The notes beneath the pieces are model-generated. The model saw only the letters and a program-made list of their open reading frames with translations. It made no database searches and had not been told where the DNA came from. 47,102 bases of DNA, from the NCBI GenBank assembly GCA_045116915.1, contig JBGUMQ010000065.1, positions 1 through 47,102 on the forward strand. Direction: 5' to 3'. Positions 32,830-41,700 of the stretch are shown piece by piece. Made by a program: the position numbers and the translations under genes. The first letter of the stretch is position 1. Each line of letters begins with the position of its first letter. The stretch is from UBA9732 sp045116915. Its GTDB lineage: Bacteria > Spirochaetota > Spirochaetia > Sphaerochaetales > Sphaerochaetaceae.

Positions 32830-34029
32830 TCAGAACGAATAAGGATCGAACGCAACCCCACCCTGTTCCACACGGAAGAAGATGATGGGGTTGCTGTTTT
32901 CCGTCTGCACGTACACGCCTATCTGCTGTCCCTTCTCCACCGTTTCGGCGGACTCGACGGTTATGTCCCCGAGGTAATCGTAATAGGTGGTGTAGCCGTT
33001 GGCATGCACGATCTTGACGAATCCCGTGCCGTTCTCGTTGAAGCCCTTGTCCACCACCGAACCGGCCTCGGCCGCCAGGACGGGAGAACCGGCATCGTTC
33101 TGGATCAGTATGCCGTCCAGCTGGATCGTGCCGTTTCCGAGCGGGTCGGTGACCCTCTGGTTGTACATGCCCACGGCCATGCCTTCGGGGATCGATATCT
33201 CCAACGCGCTGACCGGAGCCGGTTGCGAATCGATCGTGTCGTACGGGATGAAGAGTTCCTGACCTTCTGTCAGGTTGTCGTCCATGATGCCGTTCACGTC
33301 GCCAAGCGTGCGTGCGCTGATGCCCAGCGAGAACTGCGAGACGATCGATGCCAGCGTGTCCCCTTCCCTGACGATGTACAGCGTGCCGTCCCTGTCGGGA
33401 ATGCGCAGCGAGCTGCCTACCCAGAGCGATGCCGTGCTCTTGATCTGGTTCACCGAGATCAGCGTCTGGACATCCAGTCCGAACGACTGGGCGATGTCGG
33501 GGAGAGAATCTCCGTACTTTATGGTGTATTCCTGCCACTTGACCAGATCCTTGGAGAACGCCGGCTGCTGTGTGCGCGAAAGGTTCTGGGCGATTACGGG
33601 CTTCTTCATCTCGATGCTTTCCTCCACGACCGCCGAACCGGAATCCCCTGCCGGCGGGAAGTCGCCGGACGAGATGTAGTCCGTGCCCGGATTGTCGGAC
33701 GGATGCAGCGAAGCAAGCGCCGTCTCTATGTCCAGGTCCATCCTGGCTGCATCGCCGAGCTTGTCGCTCACGGTGGGGGCCTTGATCCCCTCCTCGGACG
33801 CGGCATCCTGAGCTGAAGGCGTATGTACGGCCTCGGCGGCGGAGGAATCGGCCTCGCGGCCTGCGCCGGCCACTTCCTGGGTCTCTATGATCTTGACCCA
33901 GCACAGCACCGCTATCGCGCAGATCAGGATGGATATGAGGATGACGGCGAAGAGGAGTCTTGAGGACGAATTGCCCTTTCTAGAGACCTTGTTGTCGCTC
34001 AGATCATCGTATCGGCCCGCCCTGGACAT
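32830..34029 (-). CDS. Membrane-anchored LysM protein with an inactive M23 (LytM-like) domain
   Basis: The protein has 399 residues: an N-terminal membrane anchor (about 25-45), a low-complexity spacer, two LysM peptidoglycan-binding domains (about 167-210 and 217-262), and a C-terminal M23 fold (about 280-399). The M23 frame is easy to align (AGSPVLAAEAGSV, VHANGYTTYY, VEKGQQIG, FDPYSF), yet every metal or catalytic residue is replaced. The HxGID motif reads LDGIL (Leu304, Leu308), the YAHL His is Tyr352, and the HLH pair is Ile382 and Phe384. It cannot be a normal zinc endopeptidase; it may act as an EnvC/NlpD-type activator or a scaffold. GAGGAG precedes the ATG at 34027-34029. It is divergent from the PBP-like gene. 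Confidence 0.85.
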   Translation of the reverse strand: MSRAGRYDDLSDNKVSRKGNSSSRLLFAVILISILICAIAVLCWVKIIETQEVAGAGREADSSAAEAVHTPSAQDAASEEGIKAPTVSDKLGDAARMDLDIETALASLHPSDNPGTDYISSGDFPPAGDSGSAVVEESIEMKKPVIAQNLSRTQQPAFSKDLVKWQEYTIKYGDSLPDIAQSFGLDVQTLISVNQIKSTASLWVGSSLRIPDRDGTLYIVREGDTLASIVSQFSLGISARTLGDVNGIMDDNLTEGQELFIPYDTIDSQPAPVSALEISIPEGMAVGMYNQRVTDPLGNGTIQLDGILIQNDAGSPVLAAEAGSVVDKGFNENGTGFVKIVHANGYTTYYDYLGDITVESAETVEKGQQIGVYVQTENSNPIIFFRVEQGGVAFDPYSF

Positions 34030-34060
34030 CGCTCTCTCCTCTTGTGAAACTCTGCGCTTC

Positions 34061-34090
34061 ATTATATTCTCAAAGCCATGGGTTCTTCAA
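34061..34090 (-). promoter_or_regulatory. Promoter of the LysM/M23 gene, with -10 overlapping a divergent -10
   Basis: On the minus strand a consensus TATAAT (34061-34066) lies 18 bp after TTGAAG (34085-34090). On the plus strand TATATT (34063-34068) lies at nearly the same bases and would serve the PBP-like gene; its -35 candidate is TTGTGA (34042-34047, 15-bp spacing). Two polymerases could not open both at once, so the genes may be expressed in alternation. Confidence 0.5.
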
Positions 34091-35157
34091 CGAGTAAAGG
34101 GAACATTTCAACCTTCATGCTCGTGATCGCGTTGCTGGCCATGGCGGTCATAGCGGCGGTGGTCACGGAGCTTATGCTCACGGACGGCGTCCGTGCCGGC
34201 AGGTACAACAATCCCAACGTGGCGTCCAAGGTCGTCAGGGGAACCATCTACGACCGCAACGGACGGGCACTGGCGCTCGAGATCACGAAGAACAGGCTCT
34301 ACCTTGTGCCGGAGGAAGTCACGGAGAAGGAGATCATGGCACAGGTCCTGTCCATCCATCTGGACATCACCCCAGGCGAGCTGCTGACGGTCCTGAACAC
34401 CGCGTCCGGTCCGGAGAAGGTCCTGATCGCCGACGATGTGGACTCCGGAACCCTCTCCGGAATCAACTCTGACCTCGCCAGATACGGCCTTGCGCCCATC
34501 GAAACGGTCAAGGAATACGTGAGGACCTACCCCGCGCTCTTCCATGCCGCACAGCTCATAGAGGAGACGGAGAAGGTATACGACAGCGTGCTCTCGCCCG
34601 TCCCGGGATTCGGGGAGTCCATCACATACGGCAAGGACGTGTATCTGGAGCTGGACCTCGACATCCAGTACCTCCTGGATCTGGCCGTCCAGCAGGTGTA
34701 TGAGATACAGAGTCCCGATTATTCCGTCGGTTTCGTGCTTGATTCCGCAACAGGGGAGCTGCTGGCCTGCACCACCTACCCCTTCTACGACCTGAACGAC
34801 AGCTCGTCCATCCCCGATTCGCAGAAGGTCAGCCGCGCCCTGGTCCAGTCCGTCAACAGGGCCGACATGAGGATCCCCGAGGTGTCGGTCGTCGACAGGG
34901 TCACGGTGCACAACTCGTCATCCGTCGTGACGGACTATGTGACCGACGGCGGATACACGATGGATACCGATGCCGTCAGGACGCTTGTCCGCGAGCAGGA
35001 CGGCGCCTCGGCGCTCATGACTCTTATTCCCGACACGGAAAGCAGATACCTGGTCTTCCTCGGGTCTGTCAACCCGAGGTTCTACAAGATTTCGTCGGTG
35101 ATGGAATTCGCCCTCCAGTCCCTTGAGCAGGGCCTGGCCTCACAGAGCAAGCTTTGA
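34078..35157 (+). CDS. Class-B PBP-like protein without a transpeptidase core
   Basis: The protein has 359 residues, roughly 60% of a normal FtsI/PBP2. A membrane anchor (about 11-32) is followed by the hallmark pedestal entry motif, VVRGTIYDRNGRALA (52-66). The opening of the transpeptidase domain is also present (DIQYLLDLAVQQVY, TGELLACTTYPFYDLN at 225-240). The SxxK, SxN and KTG boxes are then all missing, and only a segment resembling the last strands (YLVFLGSVNPRFY, 324-336) follows. About 220 residues of catalytic core have gone, but the frame is open and uses ordinary codons, so it looks like a maintained protein and not a fresh pseudogene. No ribosome-binding site precedes the ATG; a -10-like TATATT ends 9 nt upstream. 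Confidence 0.8.
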   Translation: MGSSTSKGNISTFMLVIALLAMAVIAAVVTELMLTDGVRAGRYNNPNVASKVVRGTIYDRNGRALALEITKNRLYLVPEEVTEKEIMAQVLSIHLDITPGELLTVLNTASGPEKVLIADDVDSGTLSGINSDLARYGLAPIETVKEYVRTYPALFHAAQLIEETEKVYDSVLSPVPGFGESITYGKDVYLELDLDIQYLLDLAVQQVYEIQSPDYSVGFVLDSATGELLACTTYPFYDLNDSSSIPDSQKVSRALVQSVNRADMRIPEVSVVDRVTVHNSSSVVTDYVTDGGYTMDTDAVRTLVREQDGASALMTLIPDTESRYLVFLGSVNPRFYKISSVMEFALQSLEQGLASQSKL

Positions 35158-35601
35158 CAGTATCCTCTCCTGATGCACCAGCATCGGTTCCGAAGGATCG
35201 TTGGTTGAGTGGTTCTCTCCCGACAGATGCAGGACCCCGTGGATCAGCAGCCTCCTGAGTTCCTCTTCCTCAGGCACATCGAATGCGGCGGCGTTGCGCG
35301 CCATTACCTCCGGGCAGATGAGGATGTCGCCCAGGACCCTCCTGCGGCGTCCGGCGCTGATGAAGGTGAAGCCCTCCTCCTCGTCCTCGGCCGCGAAACT
35401 CAGGATGTCGGTGCTGTCGTCGATGTCCCTGAACTCCCTGTTCATCCTGTGCATCTCCGGCTCGTCGATGAATGATACGGAGAACTCGACGTTGTCCAGC
35501 GGAAGCTCCGCCAGCACCCTGTTCAGATACTCCAGGACGAACTTCCTGGGTGCGAGCTTCCTGTACGGCTCCTGCGTGTATGAGATGTCTATCGTGTTCA
35601 T
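35140..35601 (-). CDS. ybeY: Endoribonuclease YbeY
   Basis: This 153-residue metal-dependent RNase acts in 16S rRNA 3' processing and ribosome quality control. The zinc motif HGVLHLSGENH (His-x3-His-x5-His) is intact, and REFRDIDDSTDILSF is the other family signature. I chose the ATG at 35599-35601, with GAGGG 7 nt upstream; an ATG at 35625 lacks a site. It follows the HD phosphodiesterase by 10 bp, in the phoH-pgpH-ybeY order well known from other bacteria. Its 3' end overlaps the convergent PBP-like gene by 18 bp. Confidence 0.93.
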   Translation of the reverse strand: MNTIDISYTQEPYRKLAPRKFVLEYLNRVLAELPLDNVEFSVSFIDEPEMHRMNREFRDIDDSTDILSFAAEDEEEGFTFISAGRRRRVLGDILICPEVMARNAAAFDVPEEEELRRLLIHGVLHLSGENHSTNDPSEPMLVHQERILSKLAL

Positions 35602-35611
35602 CCTGCGTCCC

Positions 35612-37798
35612 TCATTTGTCGTCATCGTCGGGATATTCGATCCTGGAGTGGTTGCGGGCCACCAGGACCTTGACGAATGTCTCCGACAGCGTCTTTATGT
35701 CGTTCATCGTCAGGCCGCTGTTGTCCAGCTGTCCGCGCTCGATCTTGCCCATGAAGATCGATTCTATCAGCTTGGCGTACTTGGAGGCATTCGGCGTGAC
35801 CGTGCGGCTCGCGGCCTCTATGGAGTCCGCAAGCATGACTATGCCGCACTCGCGGAAATCGGGGATCTCGGCGTTGTACGAATAGTCCGATGCCTTGACC
35901 GTCTCGCCCCTGTCGTCGCTTGACGCGGCCTGGAGCTTCATGGCCTCGTGGTAGAAGTACTGGATTATGTCGTTCCCGTGGTGGTTGGCGATCGTCTTGA
36001 CGATCTCGATCGGAAGACCGGCCTCCCTTCCCTTTTCCGCACCGATCTTGACATGGCTCTTGATGATGGCGACCGAAAGGCTGGGGCTGATGTCGTCATG
36101 CTTGTTCACACCGCCGCTCTGGTTCTCCACGAAATACTCGGGATGCTCGATCTTGCCGATGTCGTGGTACAGTCCTCCGACCCTCGCCAGCAGGGCATTG
36201 GCCCCGATGGCCCTGGCGCCGACCTCGGCAAGGTCCGCCACCGCGATGCTGTGGCTGTAGGTTCCCGGCGCGGCCTGCGAGAGCTTCGCCAGCAACGGGC
36301 TCTCTCCGTAGGCGAGCTCGTAGAGCCTGAACACCGTCGGCAGGTTGAACAGCTTCTCCGCAAGCGGGAGGAACGCCGACATGACGACATAGGCCACCGT
36401 GACGTTGATCAGGGTTCCGAGGAATACGGTGAACACGATGTTGAACGATGTCATGGTGATGAACATGAACAGCAGCGTGATGGCCGAACTGACCATGGCC
36501 GAAAAGAACCACTGGTAGACGACGTCCAGACGCCTGTTGAAGAAACGCACGAAGAAGACGCTGGATGAACCGCATATGACGCAGAAGAAGAACGTCATGA
36601 CGGATGTCGTCGGCAGGATGGCCATGAATGACGAGATCAGGAACGACGAAACGAATCCCATGCGCTTCTTTCCGGTGATCTCGGTCATGAACAGAGGCAG
36701 GAAGAACACCGGCAGGAACGAATCCCCGAACTCCAGGTTGAGCGTGGATGCGAACAGTGAGAGGAAATAGGTGGCGACCAGCGTAGCCACGTATCCGGCC
36801 GTCAGGAAGAACAGATAGGCGCCGTAGTGGTTGTTCTTCCTTCCGAGGAAGATGCTGAACACCCAGAGGCAGATCGTGATGATCGCGAACTCGAACACCG
36901 CATGTCCGATCGTCTCGGGGACGGAGAAGTTGTTGCTCTGCGTGCTGAGCATCCTCAGAAGCTCGACCTGTTCGCTGTTGACGACATGGTCGGCCTCGAT
37001 CAGGAGCTGGCCTTTGCGTACCGATACCACGACGGAGTCGACATTCGCTGCGGCCGTATCGCGCCTCTGCTCCGTCATCATGGCGTCGTAGAACACGTTG
37101 CTGTCCACAAGGGTGTAGATCAGGTCCTCCAGCAGAAGGGCCTCCTGGGCGGTCAGGCCCGATACTCCGGTGTACAGCCTGGAGTTGATGAACTCGATGA
37201 TGTTCGAATCAACCAGATAATCGCCGCTGTCCAGATATATCTCGCGGTCGAACGACCCGGTGCTCTCGTCGTACCTGTTGCCGAGCGTAATGACCGTATA
37301 GCCGTCGGAATAGACATCCTCCAGCTCATGCTGGACGAAATATCCGGCCTCGAGTATCTCGCTCATGATGTCGTATACGGCCGATATGAGGTATACTCGC
37401 TGGAGCGTCAGCAGTCTTGCGGCCAGATCCTCTCCCAGGAGCCCGACCAGGGTCTCGCGGTCCTTGGACGCAACGGCCTCCCTGACGATGTCGGCAGTAC
37501 CCAGCAGCTTCCTGGTCGTGGTGCTGGAATAGGAGAATATGGGCTTGACTGCCCGGCGGGCCTCCTCGATCCTCTGTGCCGTGGCATCCTTGTCTATAAC
37601 GTCTATCGACTCCTTGGCGTAGACATCGTTCTCCGCTATCTGGCCGATCGTGTACGCGGAATAGATCGAGCTGTACTGGACCCGTGTATGGAGTTTGAGA
37701 AGGAGCGGGACAAGCACCGACGGTATCAGCATTATCAGCCCGCAAATGACGAACAGGATCCTCCTGTTGTCCCTCTTCTCCGTCTTAGTTCTTTTCAT
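35612..37798 (-). CDS. PgpH-type 7TM-HD domain protein, probable cyclic-di-AMP phosphodiesterase
   Basis: The protein has 728 residues. A first membrane segment (about 15-35) precedes a large extracytoplasmic 7TMR-HDED-type domain (to about 300). A seven-helix membrane bundle (about 305-480) and a cytosolic HD domain follow. The HD motif is intact: GTYSHSIAVADLAE, LYHDIGKIEHPEYF, NHHGNDIIQYFYHEA and MLADSIEAASR. PgpH proteins hydrolyse cyclic di-AMP and thereby affect osmolyte transport and cell-wall stress. I chose ATG 37796-37798 over a TTG at 37807, with moderate confidence; the start overlaps phoH by 14 bp. Confidence 0.88.
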   Translation of the reverse strand: MKRTKTEKRDNRRILFVICGLIMLIPSVLVPLLLKLHTRVQYSSIYSAYTIGQIAENDVYAKESIDVIDKDATAQRIEEARRAVKPIFSYSSTTTRKLLGTADIVREAVASKDRETLVGLLGEDLAARLLTLQRVYLISAVYDIMSEILEAGYFVQHELEDVYSDGYTVITLGNRYDESTGSFDREIYLDSGDYLVDSNIIEFINSRLYTGVSGLTAQEALLLEDLIYTLVDSNVFYDAMMTEQRRDTAAANVDSVVVSVRKGQLLIEADHVVNSEQVELLRMLSTQSNNFSVPETIGHAVFEFAIITICLWVFSIFLGRKNNHYGAYLFFLTAGYVATLVATYFLSLFASTLNLEFGDSFLPVFFLPLFMTEITGKKRMGFVSSFLISSFMAILPTTSVMTFFFCVICGSSSVFFVRFFNRRLDVVYQWFFSAMVSSAITLLFMFITMTSFNIVFTVFLGTLINVTVAYVVMSAFLPLAEKLFNLPTVFRLYELAYGESPLLAKLSQAAPGTYSHSIAVADLAEVGARAIGANALLARVGGLYHDIGKIEHPEYFVENQSGGVNKHDDISPSLSVAIIKSHVKIGAEKGREAGLPIEIVKTIANHHGNDIIQYFYHEAMKLQAASSDDRGETVKASDYSYNAEIPDFRECGIVMLADSIEAASRTVTPNASKYAKLIESIFMGKIERGQLDNSGLTMNDIKTLSETFVKVLVARNHSRIEYPDDDDK

Positions 37799-38741
37799 AC
37801 GCGTCAATTATCCTTTGGACCACACGTGAGCGCACGGTATCCCTGGCCGTGAATCCCACGAAGGTGATCCCCTCTATGTCCCTCAGTATCTCCCTGGCCT
37901 GTACAAGGCCGCTGGCCGATGCCTTCGGTAGGTCGATCTGGGTGACATCGCCGGTTATTATAGCACACGAATTCTCGCCGATCCTAGTGAGGAACATCTT
38001 CATCTGGGCCTGGGTCGTGTTCTGTGCCTCATCCAGTATGATGCAGGCGTTGTGTATGCTCCGTCCCCTCATGTACGCCAGCGGGGCGATCTCGATGGAT
38101 CCCGAGTCCTCCAGTCTCCTGATGGTGGCTGGGGCGATGATGGCCTCCATGCCGTCGTAAAGCGGCCTGAGATAGGGATTGAGCTTCTGGGAGAGGTCGC
38201 CGGGAAGGAAGCCCAGGCTCTCGCCGGCCTCGACGACCGGCCTTGTCAGGATGAGCTTCTGCTTCCTGCCGCTGAGCAGCTCCCCCAGGCAGTAGGCCAC
38301 GGCCAGGTATGTCTTGCCCGTGCCGGCGGGGCCTATGCCGAACGTGATCTGGCTGTTGTTCATGGCATGGATGTACTGTTCCTGATGCGTGCTCTTTGGA
38401 TAGACGGACTTGTTGAGCACGGAGATGAACTCGCGCTTGCCCAGAGCTGAGCCATCACCCTTCTCCATCGCGCTCTGTATGGCCTTGTACTCCATGAGTA
38501 TCTCGGGTTCCCCGATGTCGGCGGTGATTCCGGAAAGCGCGGAAAGGCGCTCCATCAGTCTGGTGAAGACTTCCGATGCGTTCTCCGGCGTGGCTGAATC
38601 CTCCGTGCGGCACTCGACAATGTCCCCGCGCACGAAGATGCTGCATCCCAGGAGCTTCTCGAGATAAGGTATGTTCGAGTCGTTGATCCCGCAGACGCTG
38701 CGCATCGCATCCGGATCGCTGAATACATGGCTTGTTCCCAT
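37785..38741 (-). CDS. phoH: PhoH-like P-loop ATPase
   Basis: The protein has 318 residues. After an N-terminal KH-like region (IPYLEKLLGCSIFVRGDIVE) comes the PhoH ATPase: FGIGPAGTGKTYLAVA (Walker A), LTRPVVEAGESLGFLPGDL, IILDEAQNTT (Walker B) and ITGDVTQIDLP. It is probably involved in RNA metabolism with YbeY. The ATG at 38739-38741 follows GGGAGG closely and lies 11 bp after the lptD-like stop. A much longer frame to 39965 runs antiparallel through lptD and is an artefact. Confidence 0.93.
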   Translation of the reverse strand: MGTSHVFSDPDAMRSVCGINDSNIPYLEKLLGCSIFVRGDIVECRTEDSATPENASEVFTRLMERLSALSGITADIGEPEILMEYKAIQSAMEKGDGSALGKREFISVLNKSVYPKSTHQEQYIHAMNNSQITFGIGPAGTGKTYLAVAYCLGELLSGRKQKLILTRPVVEAGESLGFLPGDLSQKLNPYLRPLYDGMEAIIAPATIRRLEDSGSIEIAPLAYMRGRSIHNACIILDEAQNTTQAQMKMFLTRIGENSCAIITGDVTQIDLPKASASGLVQAREILRDIEGITFVGFTARDTVRSRVVQRIIDAYEKN

Positions 38742-38752
38742 AATCCTCCCGG

Positions 38753-41700
38753 TCAAGTCCATTCGTCCGACTTGCTGTCCCAGTTGCCCTGGGTCTTGAG
38801 CTCCGGTATCGCGTTCCACTTGATGTAGACCGTGACAGTCGGGACCCATTCGTATTTGTTGCTGTATTTCGTCGTCATCGAACCCTGTGCATCCACATGC
38901 AGGTCCCAGTCCCTCATGTAGTGGACCAGCGACACCTTGAATGAATTCAGGTTGAATCCGGTGTTCTTCCTTCCCTCTCCGAAGAAGTCGAACGACCTCC
39001 ACAGGTCCTCCATCATGGCGGAGAAACTGAAAGCCCCGTTCTCGTAATACCTGGCGAACGTCTTGTTCGCGCTGCTGACACCCACGGACAGGTTCAGGAA
39101 CTCGGCTATTGCGAAAGCCATCGTGAAATCGATGCCGAACGATGTCCTGTACGGGTTCTCGAAATCGTAGGTGAACGACATGTTCAGCGACTGCTCGAAC
39201 CCTATCCTGCCCTTCCACAACGTGATCTTGTCCTGCGACAGCTTGATGCTGAAGCCCAGGCTGTCCTTCTGGAAATCCTTGTCCTTGAAGCTGATGGACG
39301 CCTTTGTGCTCAGGTCGATGACGTTCGTGTCCAGGACATAAGAGGCGGAGAACTGCAGCTTTCCCAGCTCGAACTTGCCCTTGAAGGTCGAGTCCGCCGA
39401 GAGCGAAAGGCCCGTCAGAGGCTTCACCGTCAGCTTCTGCACAAGCGAATACCCTTTCCACCTGTCCGTCTCCGGATCCGTGACCAGCGTGAAGTCGTAC
39501 TTGTTGGCAAGCGAAGCCGTCACTATGCCGGAGGAATAGGAGAAACTGACGTTCAATGCGTCCTTTGTGAACTTCTCCTCCTCCGGAGGCCTCTTCATGG
39601 AGAAGTCGGCCGATGCGGAGAACCCGTTCCTGGAATAGCCGACAGACGGCTTGATTACCTCCGTCAGCGGCTTGAGCTGGAAATTGAAGCCGAGTGTGAA
39701 CGATCCGATCTTCTTCGAGAAGTTCAGGTTGTGCGCCGTGACATCGGTCTTGTTCCACTCGCCCCACCTGTCCGTCGTCTCGGTCGTTACCGTGGTTTCC
39801 TTGACGTAGTGGTTGTAGACCTTCTGCGACAGCGTGTATGTGATGCCGATCTTCGGGATGCCGGCCTTCAGTTCCGACGAGAGATAGAACTCGTCGACCT
39901 TCGTGCCGTTCTCGGATCTGGAGAAGTTGAAATCCGGCTTGACCGTCTCCGTGACCGTCAGCCACTGGCCCGGTACGGCGGCGTTCACATAGAGGGTTCC
40001 GTTCCCCTTGGTGTAGAAGCTGTCGTGCTCCAGCTCCTCCTTGTAGATGTTGTCCAGGCTCTGGTTGTAGGTGTAGCCCAGCTTCAGGCTTCCGGCCTGT
40101 GAGACGGTGGTCTCCTGGAGGTTCAACGATGGCCCGGAATACGATTTGAATGTGGAAACATCCGTTTTGCCTGCCTGTGAGGCATCCGAAGACTCCTGGA
40201 GCTCCTGTTTCTCAGTATCCAGCTCCTTGGCCAGTGCATCGGTGTAGTCCAGCGTCCTCGTCGTGCTCTGGGACTTGCCCTGCAGCGACAGGAACGTTCC
40301 GTCCGATGAGAACGTCAGATACGGAAGCGATGCCTCGACGGCCTTCTTCCTGTATACGGTGTTCCCGTCGTCGTCCTTCTCCTTGACTATGCTGAAGTCG
40401 ATGTCCGCCTTGAGGGAACTGAGGTTGAACGAGTAGTTCCCGAGCTTTTTGCTGTACGAGGCGTTCGCGACCCACGTGTACTTGGTCACGCTGGAGAACC
40501 CCGACGGGAAATACTGCTCCGAACCCAGAAGCGCATCCAGCGCGAAAGCCGTGTTCCTGTTCAGGTAGTCGGTGCGCACGTACGGGTCGCTCAGCGTCGG
40601 GATCTTGACATCCACGGTGAAGGTGTCCTTCTTGAAGTTGAAGTTGAAATCCATCGTGTATCTGAAGCGCGGGAGGTTGGCATCGCCGTTGGCCATGTAG
40701 CCCACGGCACCTGTGGCCGACACCTTCATCTTCTTGTCCAGGAAGTAGTTGAGTGTATCTATTCCGGCTACAAGGCCCAGCTTCTCGTAGGCATCCGCGA
40801 AGACGGCCAGATAGCTTCCGGTCTTCCTTGCCCACGTCTCCAGCTCCCCGAGGTCCTCGCCTTGGTTCACGGGGCGGTAGTAGAAGCCGTCGCGGATCAT
40901 GTCCGTATCGTCGTCCGTGTTCAGGAATGCAGTGATGGCCCCCGTGTAGTCCGTTTCGTCGTCCGAACCCGATGCCGAACTCGACGACTTGCTCTTTGTG
41001 CCCAGTACCCCGAGTTTGGGGTATTTACCGTAGATCTCATACGTCGTGGTCAGGAAAGCGCCCTTGTCGCTGGACAGACCGATGGCCGGATTGAAGGACA
41101 GCGTTGTTCCCGGATAGAAGAATATCGGGAAGTAGAAAACCGGCACCCTTCCAAGCCGGAAAACGGCCCTGTCCACGAACAGGTCGGTCTCGGAGAGCGA
41201 CAGCTTTCCGGCCGATATGCTCCAGTACGGATCGTCGTCGGTGGTCGCTATGGTTCCGTTGTTGAAGATGATGCCCGATGTCGGGCCTGCATAGGACACC
41301 GTCTCTCCGGATACGTAGAACTCGATCTTGGTTCCGGATGAATTCTTCCTGGTGGTCGAGCTGGTTCCCTCATAGACTATGACGTCCAGATTGCTCCAGT
41401 CCAGGCTCACCACGGAACCGGAGAACACACGGTCCTTTGCAGTGGACCCGCCCAGCGTGACCGACCCGGTGGCCTCCAGCTTCTTTGAATCCAGGTCGAC
41501 CGTGACGGTGTCGGCGGACAGGCTGCGTGTACCGTCGTCGGTGGTGAACGTCAGCTCGACGTTTCCGGAGAGGATTATCACGTTGTCATTGCTGAACAGT
41601 TGGTCCGAATTCCGGATTCCAATGGATGTGGCCTTCTTGCTTCCGTCGCTCTGCGTCGAGGCATCGGCATCGGCATCTTCTTCCGTGATACCGAAATACT

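Noticed and set aside
38742..39965. Long N-terminal extension of phoH antiparallel to no gene but in another frame of lptD
   Set aside because: PhoH has a standard length from 38741, where a GGGAGG site stands; the extension is Gln/His/Gly-rich and lies inside lptD on the same strand in a different frame.
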